A DNA stretch of 64,000 bases from Pseudomonadota bacterium (GTDB lineage Bacteria > Pseudomonadota > Alphaproteobacteria > UBA8366). A program made the position numbers and the translations under genes. Positions 1 to 9,329 of this stretch are shown here, one piece after another. Each line of letters begins with the position of its first letter. The first letter of the stretch is position 1. The notes below the pieces were generated by a model. It had not been told where the DNA came from. It saw nothing but the letters and a program-made list of their open reading frames with translations, and did not search any database. The stretch covers positions 186,001-250,000 of the forward strand of contig JAYZAS010000001.1 in NCBI GenBank assembly GCA_036339585.1, written 5' to 3'.

Positions 1-926
1 GAAAGCATCACTCCATCAGCACCGTCATAAACTGCTGTAGCTACATCTGATGCCTCTGCGCGGGTTGGCGTTGGGGCATTTATCATTGATTCTAGCATCT
101 GTGTTGCAACAATTACAGGCTTGCCCATACGTCGAGATAAAGCAACAATTCGCTTCTGGAGGGCTGGAACCTCTTCAGGGGGCATCTCAACGCCCAAATC
201 TCCGCGTGCTACCATCACCATATCCGACATTTCAACGAATTCTGTGAGATGTTGTATTGCGGCAGGCTTTTCAAATTTAGTTAATAATGCCGCTCTATTC
301 TGAATCAGTTTTCTGGCGTCCGCTATATCTTGAGGCCGCTGTACAAATGATAAGGCACAAATATCAACCCCGTTATCAAGGCCGAAATTCATGTCGCGTA
401 AATCCTTCTCCGTCAATGCTGATAACGGAAGTAATACGCCCGGAACGTTTACTCCCTTGCGATCCGAAAGACTGCCACCGACTATCACTTCAGTGTCGGC
501 AAAATCCGGCCCACTTTCTTTGACCTTTAAACGAATTTTACCGTCATCAAGAAGAAGCTCCGTTGGCGCATTGAGTGCAGCAAAAATTTCAGCATGTGGA
601 AGCGTTACCCGTTCCTCACTTCCTTGTTTGTTCTCTAATTCAAGCCGGAAAGCGTCACCTACATTGAGTTCAACGGCGCCCTTTGAGAACTGACCTATGC
701 GCAGTTTTGGACCCTGCAGATCCATCATTATTGCAATAGGGCGGCCAGTTTCCTTCTCAATATCCCGGATGATTTCAATATTTGATTGCTTGTCCGCATG
801 CGTCCCATGGCTGAAGTTTAGGCGAAATACATCAACTCCAGCCTGAAACAAGGCCCGAATAATCTCGGGCCTCTCAGAGGCTGGGCCAAGTGTGGCAACG
901 ATTTTTGTAAGGTGTTTGCGACGCAT
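1..926 (-). CDS. pyk: Pyruvate kinase, 3' end cut by window edge
   Basis: Cytosolic glycolytic enzyme converting phosphoenolpyruvate and ADP to pyruvate and ATP. The readable 308 N-terminal codons carry the family landmarks in order: RLNFSHG near residue 35, [10 protein letters not shown] near 70, the catalytic-lysine segment (LLTKFEKP), the metal-binding [11 protein letters not shown] and VATQMLESM, ending at DGVMLS where the window stops. The usual length is about 470-480 residues, so roughly a third (end of the barrel and the C-terminal domain) lies outside. The start is the ATG giving [15 protein letters not shown], the usual N-terminus. It is divergent from the DUF1244-gapR pair, a gene order I recall from other alphaproteobacteria. 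Identity is secure; effector regulation cannot be judged from this part. Confidence 0.96.
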   Translation of the reverse strand, partial: MRRKHLTKIVATLGPASERPEIIRALFQAGVDVFRLNFSHGTHADKQSNIEIIRDIEKETGRPIAIMMDLQGPKLRIGQFSKGAVELNVGDAFRLELENKQGSEERVTLPHAEIFAALNAPTELLLDDGKIRLKVKESGPDFADTEVIVGGSLSDRKGVNVPGVLLPLSALTEKDLRDMNFGLDNGVDICALSFVQRPQDIADARKLIQNRAALLTKFEKPAAIQHLTEFVEMSDMVMVARGDLGVEMPPEEVPALQKRIVALSRRMGKPVIVATQMLESMINAPTPTRAEASDVATAVYDGADGVML

Positions 927-1234
927 GGTTAGACAGTAGTGGAACTTACATTCGAAATCAGCATTCAAATACATTTTTGGGCATTTTTTTTTATTATAAA
1001 CTCGGCATGACTCAGGGTTCATAAGACACAAAATAAAAATTGGTCGGTTTAGGTAAAATTTATGTTAATTCGTAGCGGTTCTTGCGGACCATTTTATGAG
1101 TGCTTAAATGCAGGCCGTTGGTGTAAATGCTACGTTATGAATGGGTAATGCACGTATTATGCAAACATTAAAATGAGAGATTCTGTATTTAAGTTGGTGC
1201 ATCGGATGGTATGGTTATAAAAATGGAGGCAATT
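927..1234. other. Divergent intergenic region between pyk and DUF1244 gene
   Basis: About 300 AT-rich bases that should hold the promoters of both flanking genes. On the minus strand a TATAAT hexamer (993-998 on the plus strand) lies about 70 bases upstream of the pyk start, but no good -35 box is spaced from it. A GGAGG at 1225-1229 is the ribosome binding site of the DUF1244 gene. I see no further gene. Confidence 0.5.
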
Positions 1235-1528
1235 ATGGATGACAACACTGTTGTTGAGCTTGAAGCTGCTGCTTTCCGCAGACTGGTGAAACATTTGCAA
1301 GAGAGAACCGACGTACAAAATATCGATCTAATGAATTTGGCAGGGTTTTGTCGTAACTGTATGTCCAAATGGTATCTTGCCTCTGCGAAAAAAAAGGGGC
1401 TTCAGATGGACTACGAAGGTGCGCGAGAAATTGTGTACGGCATGCCGTATGACGAATGGCGTACCAAATATCAACTAGAGGCAACGCCGGAACAAATTGA
1501 GAAATATAAGGAAACCCAAAATTCCTAA
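1235..1528 (+). CDS. DUF1244 family small protein
   Basis: A 97-residue cytosolic protein of the DUF1244 (SMc04008-like) family, whose biochemical function is unknown to me. Visible landmarks are a conserved GFCRNCMSKWY block near residue 40 with two cysteines three apart, a LQMDYEGARE helix and a YGMPYDEWRTKYQ block. An in-frame ATG 24 bases upstream would add MVIKMEAI, but GGAGG sits five bases before the inner ATG and fixes that start. The next gene, gapR, follows after about 70 bases on the same strand, so the two may be co-transcribed. Confidence 0.85.
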   Translation: MDDNTVVELEAAAFRRLVKHLQERTDVQNIDLMNLAGFCRNCMSKWYLASAKKKGLQMDYEGAREIVYGMPYDEWRTKYQLEATPEQIEKYKETQNS

Positions 1529-1599
1529 GCTGTTCCTTTTCAAAAGCCAGGGAATAAGATAAGCGTATTTGTTAATTGTATTTTTTGAGGGTTTTTGAA

Positions 1600-1923
1600 A
1601 TGGCAGATGTCGGTGGAGTTGCAGGTGATCGTTTGAGAGCTTTTATTGAGCGCATCGAACGGTTGGAAGAGGAGCGGATAGCACTCGGTGATGATTTACG
1701 AGAGGTGTATGCTGAGGCCAAGGCCACAGGCTTTGATCCAAAGATAATGCGTCAGATAGTGCGTTTACGCAAAATGGAATCGTCAGACCGTGAAGAACAG
1801 GAATATCTTTTAGATACCTACAAAGCGGCGCTCGGAATGATAGCTCTGCCTTTGGGATCAGACAAATCGGTGGTACCCGCATCCCAGCTAATATCTGAGG
1901 CGAGGACATCTCCAGAAGCTTGA
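1600..1923 (+). CDS. gapR: GapR-type DNA-binding protein (DUF2312)
   Basis: DUF2312 proteins include Caulobacter GapR, a nucleoid-associated protein that clamps overtwisted AT-rich DNA ahead of replication and transcription. This 107-residue copy has the family signature: a long amphipathic helix (RLRAFIERIERLEEE), then DLREVYAEAKATGFD and a basic IMRQIVRLRKM helix, with the helical dimerisation segment EEQEYLLDTYKAAL. An upstream TTG-type start is possible, but the ATG giving MADVGG is preceded by GAGGG and matches the family N-terminus. The tail after residue 87 is longer than I remember for Caulobacter and looks disordered. The GapR role is inferred from family membership. Confidence 0.88.
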   Translation: MADVGGVAGDRLRAFIERIERLEEERIALGDDLREVYAEAKATGFDPKIMRQIVRLRKMESSDREEQEYLLDTYKAALGMIALPLGSDKSVVPASQLISEARTSPEA

Positions 1924-1943
1924 TAAACACCTGACAAAAGCAA

Positions 1944-1976
1944 GACTACAATTATTTATTTAAATAAAAAATAGTC
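1944..1976. terminator. AT-rich hairpin between convergent genes
   Basis: GACTA at 1944-1948 pairs with TAGTC at 1972-1976 around a self-complementary TTTATTTAAATAAA core. It sits between the convergent stops of gapR and the secreted-protein gene, with A/T runs on both sides, so it could terminate both. The stem is weak, which keeps confidence low. Confidence 0.35.
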
Positions 1977-1983
1977 GTCACCC

Positions 1984-2880
1984 TCAATTCCATTGTTCGG
2001 GGGCGAGCAGAGGAGGTGGCTCTGGCGGCGCTGATGGCCCTGACTGTCCGCACGAAGGCAGCACACAACTACCCGATCGGTTTCGCCCGGGATCAATATT
2101 CCATATGATTTTACCGGAATTAATTGGGTCTGGCGGTGGTGGTACGGTCCAATTTATAATATCTTTTTTTTCAGATTGCCCTTTGGATTGTCCCGACCCC
2201 ATCTCGCCAGACTTATCTATATGGCTGGATTCATCTTTTTGGCCAAGATCATTATTTTTAACGGGAACATTACTTCCTTTGGCTTTACCCCTTTTACCCG
2301 ACGCACCTTTTTGCCCTTGTTCGCCTTTTTGCATAAGCCTGGTTTTCGCCTCAAGCTGTCCGATTTTTTTTGGCTCACCTTTTTGGCCAGATGAGGCTTG
2401 TCCGCTCGATCCTCCCTTCAAGCCCGGCTTGTCTCCCTGCACAGGCTCGCCTTGACGGGCCGAGCCACTTTCATTATTGAGCTTACCCTTTTTTTCGCCT
2501 CCACCGGAAGCTACGAAAATAATCTTCGATTTTGCGCCCGCAACTGGCACACCATCAATGAAAGCAAGGATTTGGATAAAAATCGGTTTCTTCGGTGCGA
2601 TTTGAGGAGCAGTATATGTAGGCTGAAAGTCCCTACTGAGTCTGCCCTTCTGAGCCTCTGCAACACCAACCGCATCTATAGACCAGCTTAAACGTGCGTT
2701 CGGGGGTAAATTAGATAGGTTTGCCCCAAGTTTTACTGTCTGGCCTGGATTGACAGCTATAGGGGCGGGCGTAATTTCAACTTTAATAGCTTCTGCATTA
2801 ACAGGTGACTTGCTTATAAAAAGCGAGAGCATTATGACTACGGTCCTTATCAGCAAGGTTTTTTTATATCTTTTTATCAA
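1984..2880 (-). CDS. Secreted protein with Ig-like domain and collagen-like low-complexity region
   Basis: I do not recognise a named family. The 298 residues begin with a signal peptide (basic MIKRYKK, hydrophobic stretch to about residue 28, likely cut after VNA). Residues 30-125 look like one bacterial Ig-like fold domain (PIAVNPGQTVKLGANLS, PTYTAPQI). Residues 128-240 are low complexity, rich in Gly, Lys, Gln and Ser, with QKGE/QKGA units and a short run with glycine every third residue (GEQGQKGASGKRG). The last 60 residues are Pro-rich with WTVPPPPDP, a CVLPSC pair and PPEPPPLL. The start is TTG with AAGG upstream. It is probably periplasmic, outer-membrane attached or released; no catalytic motif is visible. 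Confidence 0.6.
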   Translation of the reverse strand: MIKRYKKTLLIRTVVIMLSLFISKSPVNAEAIKVEITPAPIAVNPGQTVKLGANLSNLPPNARLSWSIDAVGVAEAQKGRLSRDFQPTYTAPQIAPKKPIFIQILAFIDGVPVAGAKSKIIFVASGGGEKKGKLNNESGSARQGEPVQGDKPGLKGGSSGQASSGQKGEPKKIGQLEAKTRLMQKGEQGQKGASGKRGKAKGSNVPVKNNDLGQKDESSHIDKSGEMGSGQSKGQSEKKDIINWTVPPPPDPINSGKIIWNIDPGRNRSGSCVLPSCGQSGPSAPPEPPPLLAPEQWN

Positions 2881-3268
2881 CCTGAATAACCTTTCGATAA
2901 TTGGCCAAATTGAAAATTTTTGAATAGTCAGCCCTTCTCAGCAAACAATCATCTTGAAGTATTTTTGAAGAGTGTCTCGTTTTGTAAGCCAAATAACAAT
3001 CATTTTCTACCAATGCAGCATGCCGTTCTTAAAAATTAATTATGGGTGCCAAATCAACACACCTGGATCAATCTGAAATGTATTTTTTATGGATAAAAAA
3101 TGCCCAACACTCGTTCCATTGTCTCTTAACGAACAACTTACTGATCTAAATTTTAACCATCCGATTGTCAGAAACCAAAGAAACGTTAGAAAGTGCATGG
3201 CAAGGGATGATTTTCGAACCAATCCATTGTATGGTTGAACTGGTCATTTTACCTGGACTTAATTTCTC
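2881..3268. other. Intergenic region with an inverted repeat, no convincing gene
   Basis: About 390 bases between divergent genes. A near-perfect inverted repeat ATTTTTTAT / ATAAAAAAT lies at 3082-3101 with a two-base centre. A 60-codon open frame on the minus strand (3040-3222) has no ribosome binding site and no recognisable sequence. Promoters for both neighbours are presumably here, but I cannot assign boxes. Confidence 0.4.
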
Positions 3269-4249
3269 ATGAAGACACTTGTCACTGGCGTAGCCGGATT
3301 CATAGGCCATTACGTTGCACTAGCCCTGCTCGCACGCGGTGACAAGGTAGTTGGCATAGACAACCTCAATGACTACTACGATGTTTCACTTAAGGAAGCT
3401 CGTTTAAACCGTATTTCTAAGAACAAAAATTTTCAATTCGCCTGCGGCAATGTTGCTGACAGTAACTTTATGGACAATTTGTCAGAGAAGCATCCACAAA
3501 TTAGCAATGTAATACATTTAGCAGCTCAGGCTGGAGTACGCTATTCGCTTGAGAATCCGTCAGCTTACATAGAAGCTAATGTAATGGGCCAATTAGTTAT
3601 TCTAGAGTTCTGTCGCGGACTCAAAAATATCAAACACCTTGTTTATGCCAGTTCATCTTCAGTTTATGGGGGCAATACAAAAGTTCCATTTGCTGTTGAA
3701 GATAGAACAGATACACCAATTTCTCTGTATGCTGCTACAAAACGCGCTGATGAATTAATGGGGCATTGCTACAGCCATCTTTTCAAAATCCCTAGCACAG
3801 GTTTACGCTTTTTTACTGTTTACGGACCGTGGGGCAGGCCAGATATGGCAGCGTACTTGTTCACTAAGGCAATGTTAGAGGGAGAGCCAATTAAAGTCTT
3901 CAATAATGGCGATATGGAACGCGATTTCACATACATTGATGATATTATTGCTGGCATCTTATCTTGTCTCGATAACCCACCAAAGCAAAAAACGGGCGAG
4001 GCTCCCCATAGAGTTTATAATATTGGCAATAATTCACCCGAGCCGTTAATGCGTTTTATCGAAATTCTAGAGAATTCAACGGGCTGCAAAGCCGAAATAA
4101 ACTTCCAACCCATGCAACCTGGTGATGTTAAAACAACCTTTGCGGACATAGGACCTATGCAACGCGACTTCGATTACACACCCAAAACGCCCATCGAAAT
4201 TGGTTTGCCTAAGTTTGTTGCTTGGTTTCGTAAATATCACGGTATCTAG
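3269..4249 (+). CDS. NAD-dependent UDP-sugar epimerase, UDP-glucuronate 4-epimerase-like
   Basis: An extended short-chain dehydrogenase of 326 residues. The Rossmann motif TGVAGFIG is at residues 6-13, followed by GIDNLNDYYD, the hallmark of the UDP-glucuronate 4-epimerase (CapI/LpsL) branch. Then come HLAAQAGVRYS, the serine segment ASSSSVYGG and the catalytic YAATK near residue 150. Substrate-binding RFFTVYGPWGRPDMA and the FTYIDD motif are intact. Expected reaction: UDP-glucuronate to UDP-galacturonate, feeding surface polysaccharide. No glycosyltransferase or other capsule genes flank it, so pathway context is missing. UDP-glucose 4-epimerase is the alternative. The start is ATG; the preceding bases are a poor ribosome binding site. 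Confidence 0.85.
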   Translation: MKTLVTGVAGFIGHYVALALLARGDKVVGIDNLNDYYDVSLKEARLNRISKNKNFQFACGNVADSNFMDNLSEKHPQISNVIHLAAQAGVRYSLENPSAYIEANVMGQLVILEFCRGLKNIKHLVYASSSSVYGGNTKVPFAVEDRTDTPISLYAATKRADELMGHCYSHLFKIPSTGLRFFTVYGPWGRPDMAAYLFTKAMLEGEPIKVFNNGDMERDFTYIDDIIAGILSCLDNPPKQKTGEAPHRVYNIGNNSPEPLMRFIEILENSTGCKAEINFQPMQPGDVKTTFADIGPMQRDFDYTPKTPIEIGLPKFVAWFRKYHGI

Positions 4250-4371
4250 CTAATTATCGAAATGCGTCCACAGTTAGGCTTGGTCCATTCAATGTCAGAA
4301 ATGCCCCAGTCCACTCAACGTTTAAGGACCATAAAAACTTTTTCAAATTTAATGTAAAAAAAAGGCCTCAT

Positions 4372-6189
4372 TTATCTGCGATAGAGCGCATTTAAATCTT
4401 TTCCGTATTGGGAAAGAATATTATGCCGGCGCAGTTTTAAGGTGGGGGTCATCATTTCGTTTTCTACGCTAAATGCCTGTGGGATTACAATAAAGCGCCT
4501 TATTCTCTCAATTATCGATAACTTCTTATTTACTCGATCGACCGACTGCTCAATGCCTTTAACGAACTCAATGTCTTTTATAAAAAGTTCTATATCGTGA
4601 TCGACTTTTTTCTTGGATGCCCACTCTGAAGCATAATCCACTGACGGAACAATCAACGCCACCAAATGTGGTTTTTTGTCCCCAAACACTAATGCTTGTT
4701 CGATCTCCATCGTCTCGGTAAGCATAGATTCCACTCGTGCTGGCGATATATTATCGCCGCCTGAGTTGACTATTATGTCCTTTTTCCGATCCGTAATTTC
4801 AATATATCCGTCCTCGTCCAGCACTCCAATATCCCCGGTGTAAAGCCAACCATCGCGAATCGTTTCATTTGTCTCGTCTGGTCTATTCCAGTAACCATCC
4901 ATCAACAGCTCACCCCGAACGAGAATTTCGCCATCATTGGCAATTTTTACCTCTACGCCACTCAAAGGGGGGCCCACAGTACGAAGTTTATTCTTTGCAT
5001 ACGCATTGCAGCTGACGACGGGAGCTGACTCCGTCTGCCCATACCCTTGAAGAATATTTAACCCCAAAGCCAAGAACTCCACTCCAACCTCGTAATTTAA
5101 TGCAGCACCGCCAGAGACAAAAGTTTTTAGTTTGCCACCGAATCGGGCTCTTATTTTTCGACGCACTAAATATTCTAATGCTGTATCTTGGAGTCTTTCT
5201 TTTATTGTTAATCTTGACGTCGATTCATACTTTTTGCGTCCCAAGGCAATAGTCGTTTCAAAGAGCTTTTGTTGCATCCCGCCCACACCCTCAATGCGGC
5301 GACGAATACGCCCACGTATCGCCTCATAAAGCCGAGGCACAGCAGCAATAATGGTAGGCTGCACTTCAGCCATATTAGCTACAAGCTTATCAGATCCCTC
5401 TGCATAAAAAATTTGTGCACCGATTGATATTGGCAAAAATTGACCACAGGTATGTTCGTAAGAATGCGATAACGGAAGAAATGATAAAAAGATCTCACAA
5501 CCCTGCTTAAAGCTTGGCACATCCCTCAAAAACATGTGAGCGCCCGTACAATTGCAAAGGATCGCGCCATGACTGAGCAGTACCCCTTTTGGGTTTCCTG
5601 AGGTCCCCGAGGTATATATTATACAAGCGGCGTCAGTCCGTTTAATATCTTCAATCAGTTTATCTCGGCCGAGCAACGGACCTTCACTCAACAGATCGCC
5701 CCAGTGGCATATCTTAAATTCACCAACATCCGATGTCACTGTGTGATCCATGATCACAACCATTTCAATTGCTGGGACTTTCTGTACTGCAGGCAAAAGG
5801 TTTTCAAGCAGAGTTTCTGTCGAAACTATTACAGTCTTTGCTCCACTATCTCGAAGCAGATATAGATGATCTTCAGAGGTATTTGTGGTGTACGCCGGCG
5901 TTGTTATGGCTCCCAATGTCATAATTGCCAGGTCAGCAATAAGCCACTCAGGGCGGTTCTCAGAAACAATTACTACCCTATCTCCCCTTTCAATTCCTCT
6001 TTCTTTCAATCCACGAGCTAACGCCAAAACATCATTAGCAATCTTGGACCAACTTTGGGTTATCCAGCATCCCTCTTCCTTGATTGACAAAAATGGTGCA
6101 TCGCGAAATTTTTCAGCCTGCTTGAAAAAAAGGCCCGGAAGGTTTTTTGCTTCCTTTGATTCGATTTTCTGGCTCAATTTTCTTCCCAC
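4372..6189 (-). CDS. AMP-forming long-chain acyl-CoA synthetase
   Basis: Activates a fatty or other carboxylic acid through an acyl-adenylate and transfers it to CoA. The 605 residues show the ANL-superfamily signatures: phosphate loop YTSGTSGNPKG at about 192-202, GYGQTESAP near 385, YTGDIG near 450, and the hinge DRKKDIIVNSGG that precedes the mobile C-terminal domain. SHSYEHTCGQ and the overall length match the FadD15/FAA branch rather than classical FadD. The start codon is GTG with only a weak GAGAAAG upstream. It is divergent from the oligoendopeptidase gene about 70 bases away. The exact substrate is unknown. Confidence 0.88.
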   Translation of the reverse strand: MGRKLSQKIESKEAKNLPGLFFKQAEKFRDAPFLSIKEEGCWITQSWSKIANDVLALARGLKERGIERGDRVVIVSENRPEWLIADLAIMTLGAITTPAYTTNTSEDHLYLLRDSGAKTVIVSTETLLENLLPAVQKVPAIEMVVIMDHTVTSDVGEFKICHWGDLLSEGPLLGRDKLIEDIKRTDAACIIYTSGTSGNPKGVLLSHGAILCNCTGAHMFLRDVPSFKQGCEIFLSFLPLSHSYEHTCGQFLPISIGAQIFYAEGSDKLVANMAEVQPTIIAAVPRLYEAIRGRIRRRIEGVGGMQQKLFETTIALGRKKYESTSRLTIKERLQDTALEYLVRRKIRARFGGKLKTFVSGGAALNYEVGVEFLALGLNILQGYGQTESAPVVSCNAYAKNKLRTVGPPLSGVEVKIANDGEILVRGELLMDGYWNRPDETNETIRDGWLYTGDIGVLDEDGYIEITDRKKDIIVNSGGDNISPARVESMLTETMEIEQALVFGDKKPHLVALIVPSVDYASEWASKKKVDHDIELFIKDIEFVKGIEQSVDRVNKKLSIIERIRRFIVIPQAFSVENEMMTPTLKLRRHNILSQYGKDLNALYRR

Positions 6190-6260
6190 ATCTTTCTCAT
6201 ACTTCTTGTTTTATCGGTCTTAACACAATATATCGCCTTAAGATGCTTGGGAGTAAAGTG

Positions 6261-8042
6261 ATGGCCATGAAAGATAATCTCGGAGTTTTACCAGAGTGGG
6301 ATCTGAGCGACCTATATTCAGGCAGAGATTCTAAAGAGCTTGCGCGCGATATTGAAAATTCCTCTAAAGCAGCAAAGGCATTCGAACAAACATATAAGCA
6401 CAAAGTTGGTGTGCTTTCAGGCACCGAATTGGCATTAGCAATTCAAGAATTCGAACGAATAGACGAAAAACTGAGTGCTATCCTTAGCTTTGCCGGACTA
6501 GTGCATGCACGCAATGTTAGCGATCCAGATATTGGCCGTTTTTATCAAACATCACAGGAAAAAGTTAATGAAATTAGTTCCTCTTTGCTGTTTTTCACAC
6601 TGGAAATCAATCAAATTGAAGATACAGCTCTCGATGAGCTGATGCAAACAGATGAACTTAAGTATTACCACCCATGGCTTCGTGACGTGCGAGCCATGAG
6701 ACCATACCAACTTGACGATAAACTCGAAGAATTATTGCATGAAAAATCGATGTCTGGGCGCACGGCTTGGATACGCCTGTTTGATCAAACGATAGCAGAA
6801 ATGCGCTTTCCTTTCCGTGGTCGCAAGATGACAGAAACTGAAATTTTAAACTTATTTTCCGATCCAGAGACTGAAGTTCGCAAGGAAGCTGCCGAGTGCT
6901 TTGGCCACGTTCTTGGAGAAAATGCAAAAACATTTGCACTAATTACCAATACACTTGCAAAAGATAAGGAAATCGAAAACCGTTGGCGTGGATTTGCTCG
7001 ACCTATTAGCGCACGCAATCTTTCAAATTTTGTTGAAGATGAGGTGGTTGATGCGCTCCTAGAGGCTGTGAGATCTGCGTATCCCAGGTTATCTCACCGC
7101 TATTATGCACTTAAAGCAAAATGGTTCGGTTCAGAACAACTTGATTATTGGGATCGCAATGCCCCGCTGCCTCATTCGGACAATCGCATTATTGCTTGGG
7201 ATGATGCAAAACAAACTATTATTAACGCTTACGGCGAATTTTCTCCGCGCCTCGCCAAAGTAGGGCAACGCTTTTTTGATAACGATTGGATCGACGCACC
7301 CGTGCGGCCAGGCAAAGCCTCTGGCGCTTTCGCTCACCCAACCGTTCCCTCAGTCCATCCCTATCTGCTTCTGAACTATCAAGGTAAGGTTCGTGATGTG
7401 ATGACGCTAGCACATGAACTTGGGCATGGCGTCCACCAAGTTTTAGCTGCAGAACAAGGTCACCTCATGGCAGACACGCCATTGACATTGGCCGAAACCG
7501 CCTCTGTGTTCGGCGAAATGCTTACCTTTAAATCAATGCTGAAAACCACACACAACCCGGCTGAGCGCTGCGCTATGATAGCCAGCAAAGTTGAGGACAT
7601 GTTAAATACTGTCGTGAGACAAACAGCATTCTGTGAATTTGAGAAAAACGTCCACGCCGAACGGAAAATGGGAGAAATCACGCCGGATCGTATCGGTGAT
7701 ATATGGCTGAGAGGTCAAGAAGAGAGCTTAGGGCCCGCGCTCAAATTTAGCCCTGTTTATAAAAACTATTGGATGTACATACCGCATTTTATTCATTCCC
7801 CATTTTATGTTTACGCCTATGCGTTTGGAGATTGTTTGGTAAACTCTCTCTATTCAGTTTATGAAGGCGTTGATCCACACTTTGTCGATAAATATCTCCA
7901 TTTATTATGTGCTGGGGGCACCTTGAGACACAAGGAGTTACTCGCTCCATTTAATTTGAATGCGGCCGACCCCGACTTCTGGAATAGGGGCTTGAGCGTT
8001 ATAGAAGGATTTATTGATGAACTTGAGACACTCGACCTGTAA
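6261..8042 (+). CDS. pepF: Oligoendopeptidase F, M3 family
   Basis: Cytosolic zinc metallopeptidase that cleaves short peptides. The zinc motif HELGH falls at residues 385-389 within TLAHELGHGVHQ, with the downstream glutamate in TLAETASVFGEM as third ligand. The N-terminal helical domain (EWDLSDLYSG) is the PepF clade start. At 593 residues it has the family length. Upstream ATGs would add unrelated residues; the chosen ATG follows GGGAG by seven bases. The FAD amino-acid dehydrogenase starts 14 bases after the stop, and the ABC1 kinase follows, suggesting one operon in which peptides and amino acids are degraded. Confidence 0.93.
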   Translation: MAMKDNLGVLPEWDLSDLYSGRDSKELARDIENSSKAAKAFEQTYKHKVGVLSGTELALAIQEFERIDEKLSAILSFAGLVHARNVSDPDIGRFYQTSQEKVNEISSSLLFFTLEINQIEDTALDELMQTDELKYYHPWLRDVRAMRPYQLDDKLEELLHEKSMSGRTAWIRLFDQTIAEMRFPFRGRKMTETEILNLFSDPETEVRKEAAECFGHVLGENAKTFALITNTLAKDKEIENRWRGFARPISARNLSNFVEDEVVDALLEAVRSAYPRLSHRYYALKAKWFGSEQLDYWDRNAPLPHSDNRIIAWDDAKQTIINAYGEFSPRLAKVGQRFFDNDWIDAPVRPGKASGAFAHPTVPSVHPYLLLNYQGKVRDVMTLAHELGHGVHQVLAAEQGHLMADTPLTLAETASVFGEMLTFKSMLKTTHNPAERCAMIASKVEDMLNTVVRQTAFCEFEKNVHAERKMGEITPDRIGDIWLRGQEESLGPALKFSPVYKNYWMYIPHFIHSPFYVYAYAFGDCLVNSLYSVYEGVDPHFVDKYLHLLCAGGTLRHKELLAPFNLNAADPDFWNRGLSVIEGFIDELETLDL

Positions 8043-8056
8043 AGGAATGCAAGCTA

Positions 8057-9328
8057 ATGGTAGAACCGAGAGCTACCCGCAATGGAGAGCCGGTAAAAAA
8101 GCGTAACGTGATAGTCGTAGGTGGTGGCATAGCCGGTATATCAACAGCCATATTCTTATTAGATGATGGGCACCATGTCACTCTTTTCGAGACTGGCCAG
8201 CCTGATAAAGGAACCTCGTCGGGAAATGCTGGAGTAATAAGTGTTGCGAGTTGTGTTCCGACCGCCACCCCTCGCACAATAGCAAATGTTCCGTCTATGC
8301 TATTTAATCCCCATGGCCCGCTCATGATTCGATGGAGATACTTGCCTAAATTAATGCCATGGCTTTCACGGCTTGTCCTAAATGCTGCACCAAACCGTGT
8401 TCAGCACAATGCGCGCCGCAAAGCCGGGCTTCTTGCCCATGCCAGTGAAAACTACGAACATTTATTATCAATTACAGGTCTAAGTGGGTTAACCCATCAG
8501 CCTGGATTGCTTACAGTTTTTGAAACAGAACGTGGCTGGCAGCAAGCACAATGGATCTTGAAACTACTTAGCGATATAGGCCGTGAAGTAGAAATCTTGA
8601 ATTCGAATGAAATTGGACAAGTGGAGCATGGCCTGAAACCTATTTTCCAACATGCCTTTTTGACCCCAGATAGCGGACATATATTAGACCCTAATAAATT
8701 GATGCTTGGGCTCCATGAGGCATTCTTAGCCCGCGGCGGTGTTCGAACATCAGAACGGGTTCTGGGTATCACACGAAGTGATCCAAAGTGTGTAACTGTA
8801 AGCTCTGCTAATGGTGAGCATACAGCGGAACGACTGGTAATAACGGCAGGCGCTTGGTCAAAAAAATTACTCGCAACCATAGGAATAAAAGTGCCTCTCG
8901 AGGCGGAACGCGGTTATCACGTAATGTTGCCAACACCGGAACCGGGCCTCAGTCATCCCATAAATGTTTTTGAAGAATCCATGTTTCTTTCTCCTATGAA
9001 CACAGGACTCAGACTAACGTCGGGAGTTGAACTCGCTAGCACTGATGCCCCTCCGGACTTCACACGAGTGCGTCGAATGATACCCAGAGCATTGCGAGCA
9101 GTGAAAGGCCTTCATCCAGATGAGCGTCAAATTTGGATGGGTTGTCGACCATCAATGCCGGATTCTGTTCCCCGGCTCGGCAATATAATAGGACATGAGA
9201 ACATTTTTGTTGGTTTCGGCGGGGGCCATGTTGGCATGACGCTGGGTCCTACTATGGGGCGCATTACTGCTGACTTGATTTCGGGGCGTGAAATCGGCCT
9301 TAACCTCAACCCTTACAAATTACAATAA
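8057..9328 (+). CDS. FAD-dependent D-amino acid dehydrogenase-like oxidoreductase
   Basis: A DAO-superfamily flavoprotein of 423 residues. The FAD dinucleotide fold VIVVGGGIAGIS is at about residues 18-30, after a 15-residue lead, followed by the acidic ribose-binding LFE. SSGNAGVIS and the C-terminal MGCRPSMPDSVPRLG and GFGGGHVGMTLGP blocks match the DadA family, which oxidises D-amino acids to 2-oxo acids and ammonia with electrons going to the respiratory chain. Position between PepF and an ABC1 kinase fits amino-acid catabolism, but sarcosine or other secondary amines cannot be excluded. Only one base separates its stop from the next ATG. Confidence 0.82.
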   Translation: MVEPRATRNGEPVKKRNVIVVGGGIAGISTAIFLLDDGHHVTLFETGQPDKGTSSGNAGVISVASCVPTATPRTIANVPSMLFNPHGPLMIRWRYLPKLMPWLSRLVLNAAPNRVQHNARRKAGLLAHASENYEHLLSITGLSGLTHQPGLLTVFETERGWQQAQWILKLLSDIGREVEILNSNEIGQVEHGLKPIFQHAFLTPDSGHILDPNKLMLGLHEAFLARGGVRTSERVLGITRSDPKCVTVSSANGEHTAERLVITAGAWSKKLLATIGIKVPLEAERGYHVMLPTPEPGLSHPINVFEESMFLSPMNTGLRLTSGVELASTDAPPDFTRVRRMIPRALRAVKGLHPDERQIWMGCRPSMPDSVPRLGNIIGHENIFVGFGGGHVGMTLGPTMGRITADLISGREIGLNLNPYKLQ

Positions 9329-9329
9329 A

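Noticed and set aside
2105-2455. 116-codon plus-strand frame rich in Pro, Cys and Leu
   Set aside because: Antisense of the Gly/Lys/Gln-rich region of the secreted protein; its composition is a direct consequence of that low-complexity stretch.
3040-3222. 60-codon minus-strand frame in the 2.9-3.3 kb gap
   Set aside because: No ribosome binding site, no recognisable family, biased hydrophobic composition of a random AT-rich frame.
8497-8880. 127-codon minus-strand frame
   Set aside because: Shadow of the FAD-dependent dehydrogenase, which carries all family motifs on the plus strand.
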